From positions 1 to 8,019 of the forward strand of contig JAFAAJ010000313.1 in NCBI GenBank assembly GCA_023426625.1: a DNA stretch of 8,019 nucleotides, written 5' to 3'. Below are positions 6,656 through 8,019 of the stretch, piece by piece. Source of the stretch: Bacteroidota bacterium (GTDB lineage Bacteria > Bacteroidota > Bacteroidia > Flavobacteriales > Weeksellaceae). Below the pieces are notes generated by a model. It saw nothing but the letters and a program-made list of their open reading frames with translations. It was not told the DNA's origin and did no database searches. Positions within the stretch are counted from its first letter, which is position 1; each line of letters starts with the position of its first letter. The translations under genes and the position numbers were made by a program.

Positions 6656-6685
6656 AATGTAAAATCCGAGCGGAAAACTCGGATT
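6653..6685 (-). terminator. Terminator of the sodium:solute symporter gene
   Basis: An 8-bp perfect GC-containing stem (AATCCGAG 6663-6670 with 6678-6685) has a 7-base loop. On the minus strand it is followed by TTTT (overlapping the stem base), ACA and TTTTT, a good terminator form; on the plus strand the T-tail is poor. It lies 81 bases past the symporter stop and separates it from the transketolase operon. The 162-bp gap (6605-6766) otherwise holds the transketolase promoter and AT-rich sequence with nothing recognisable. Confidence 0.7.
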
Positions 6686-6766
6686 CTGAATTATTTAAAA
6701 TATACATTTTTTAAACATCCTTTATTGATGCATAGAAAGCGTATTGTTTGGTAAGTCGTTAATCAA

Positions 6767-8019
6767 TTATTTCTTTCTGATCAGCCACAAGCCAATGAAA
6801 GTTAGTAATCCGTTGATAATCAGTAATTCCAGTCCTATTTTAAAGTCTCCGAAAATATTTGACTGATATTTATCAATGAAAAAAGAAATAACCGGTGCTG
6901 CAATACAAACGTAAGGAACAAATTTATCCTTAACCTTGTATTTTGTGAAGATCCCGAAAGCAAAGAGTCCTAGAAGAGGTCCGTAAGTGAAACCAGCCAG
7001 TTTCAGAATCAATCCGATCATGGAGTTGTCATTGATGACTTTAAAGATAATAACCATGATCAGGAAGGAGAGTGCAACCAACAGGTGAATGTTTTTTCTG
7101 AATTTTTCTTTTTTACCGTCATCCCAACTTTTCTTTTCTTTCATCCCAAAAATGTCGATGCAGATGGAAGAGGTAAGAGCAGTCATCGCTCCGTCCGCAC
7201 TCGGAAATAATGCAGAGATCAAAGCAATGATAAAAATAATGGAAATAAATCCGGGCATCTGATTTAAGGCTATTTCAGGGAAAATTTTATCCCCGAAAAT
7301 ATCTTTTCCATGCAACAGGAATTCTTTTTTAGGAATACCATCTTTTACGACTTCCACCAATTGCCCACCCTGGCTTTCTCCGAAAAGGTAAAGAAGACCG
7401 CCCATATAAAGGAATAAGGAAATTACTCCCAATAAGATAAAACCAAGCGTTACCATATTCTTCTGGGAATCTTTAAGTTTGGTTACGGAAAGGCTTTTTT
7501 GCATCATTTCCTGATCAATCCCGGTCATGGTAATGGTGATGAATGCACCGGCAAGAATTTGCTTGATGAAGAACCCCGGCGAATTGAAATCCATTTCAAA
7601 AATCTTGGTGTAGCCTTTTTCATGCATGGCTGTGAAACTTTGTCCAATACCCAGATCCAAATGATTTAACATATAAAATGTACAGATGATCAATCCTAAA
7701 AGCATACACGATGTCTGTAAAGTATCTGTCCATACGATGGTTTTTACTCCTCCTTCATACGTGTAAAGTATAATCATTAAAAGAATGATGAGTGTAGTTA
7801 CAATAAACGGTACTCCCAGACTGTCTAATATGGAAACCTGCAGAATATTAACTACCAGATACAATCTTGCAGTTGCGCCTACCAATCTTGAAACAATGAA
7901 TATCCAGGCCCCGGATTTATAGGAAAGCTGTCCCATTCTTTGCTGTAAGTAACCGTAAATGGAGGTCAGTTGTAGGCGATAATACAAGGGGAGCAGGACA
8001 TAAGCAACCACAATATATC
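6767..8019 (-). CDS. Sodium:solute symporter (SSF/SLC5 family), 5' end outside window
   Basis: An inner-membrane transporter that couples solute uptake to the sodium gradient. The frame is open through the right edge (the GTG at 8011 is internal), so about 417 residues of a usual ~500 are visible and the first one or two helices are missing. About eleven hydrophobic segments remain. Family signs, numbered from the GTG at 8011, are YYRLQLTSIYGYLQQRMG (10-27), the YEGGVKTIVWTDTLQT loop (85-100), MTGIDQEMMQKSLSVTKLKDSQKNM (162-186), ISALFPSADGAMTALTSSICIDIFG (265-289) and AGFTYGPLLGLFAFGIFTKYKVKDKF (339-364). The SADGAMT stretch (271-277) corresponds to the conserved small-residue region near the sodium site in this family. 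A polar extramembrane stretch at about 211-250 carries several lysines. The substrate cannot be told from sequence: SSF members move sugars, amino acids, sialic acid or carboxylates. It is on the same strand as the transketolase genes but is separated by a terminator and promoter. Confidence 0.9.
   Translation of the reverse strand, partial: YIVVAYVLLPLYYRLQLTSIYGYLQQRMGQLSYKSGAWIFIVSRLVGATARLYLVVNILQVSILDSLGVPFIVTTLIILLMIILYTYEGGVKTIVWTDTLQTSCMLLGLIICTFYMLNHLDLGIGQSFTAMHEKGYTKIFEMDFNSPGFFIKQILAGAFITITMTGIDQEMMQKSLSVTKLKDSQKNMVTLGFILLGVISLFLYMGGLLYLFGESQGGQLVEVVKDGIPKKEFLLHGKDIFGDKIFPEIALNQMPGFISIIFIIALISALFPSADGAMTALTSSICIDIFGMKEKKSWDDGKKEKFRKNIHLLVALSFLIMVIIFKVINDNSMIGLILKLAGFTYGPLLGLFAFGIFTKYKVKDKFVPYVCIAAPVISFFIDKYQSNIFGDFKIGLELLIINGLLTFIGLWLIRKK

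Noticed and set aside
6605..6766. A riboswitch (for example a TPP switch for the thiamine enzyme) upstream of the transketolase operon
   Set aside because: The predicted leader is about 15 nt and the only hairpin present fits a terminator for the upstream gene; no TPP-box sequence such as CUGAGA is positioned in a transketolase leader.
1..8019. Mobile element, CRISPR array, defence or secretion island
   Set aside because: No transposase, integrase, terminal repeats, spaced direct repeats or tRNA borders are seen; all genes are typical core functions with uniform composition.

Overview
The window looks like ordinary chromosome of a low-GC member of the Bacteroidota, most likely a flavobacterium of the Chryseobacterium type. 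The basis is the AT-rich sequence, the near absence of Shine-Dalgarno sites, promoter motifs of the Bacteroidota form (TAnnTTTG), a Bacteroidota-style TamB, a flavobacterial-style Lrp/AsnC regulator and a transketolase split into two genes. The genus is a judgement from protein style; no search was run.

Layout. Plus strand, left half: (1) the 3' part of a very large tamB-like gene (outer-membrane biogenesis / lipid-transport bridge), open at the left edge; (2) a 133-bp AT-rich gap holding a probable promoter; (3) a complete 156-aa Lrp/AsnC regulator, closed by a strong hairpin terminator; (4) a 125-aa four-helix membrane protein of unknown function, whose probable promoter lies inside the U-tract of the preceding terminator and whose start codon is almost at the predicted transcription start. 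Minus strand, right half: (5) a two-gene operon for a split transketolase, N-terminal ThDP-binding subunit first and C-terminal subunit second, with its own promoter and a bidirectional terminator facing the membrane protein gene; (6) upstream of it, on the same strand but separated by a hairpin terminator, a sodium:solute symporter cut by the right edge.

How the genes relate. The two transketolase subunits should form one enzyme of the non-oxidative pentose phosphate pathway. The other genes appear to be independent transcription units with no shared pathway visible. No mobile element, CRISPR array, tRNA, rRNA or defence system is seen. I did not find an undescribed system. The most interesting details concern compact transcription signals: terminator and promoter elements that share bases, and a likely leaderless mRNA.
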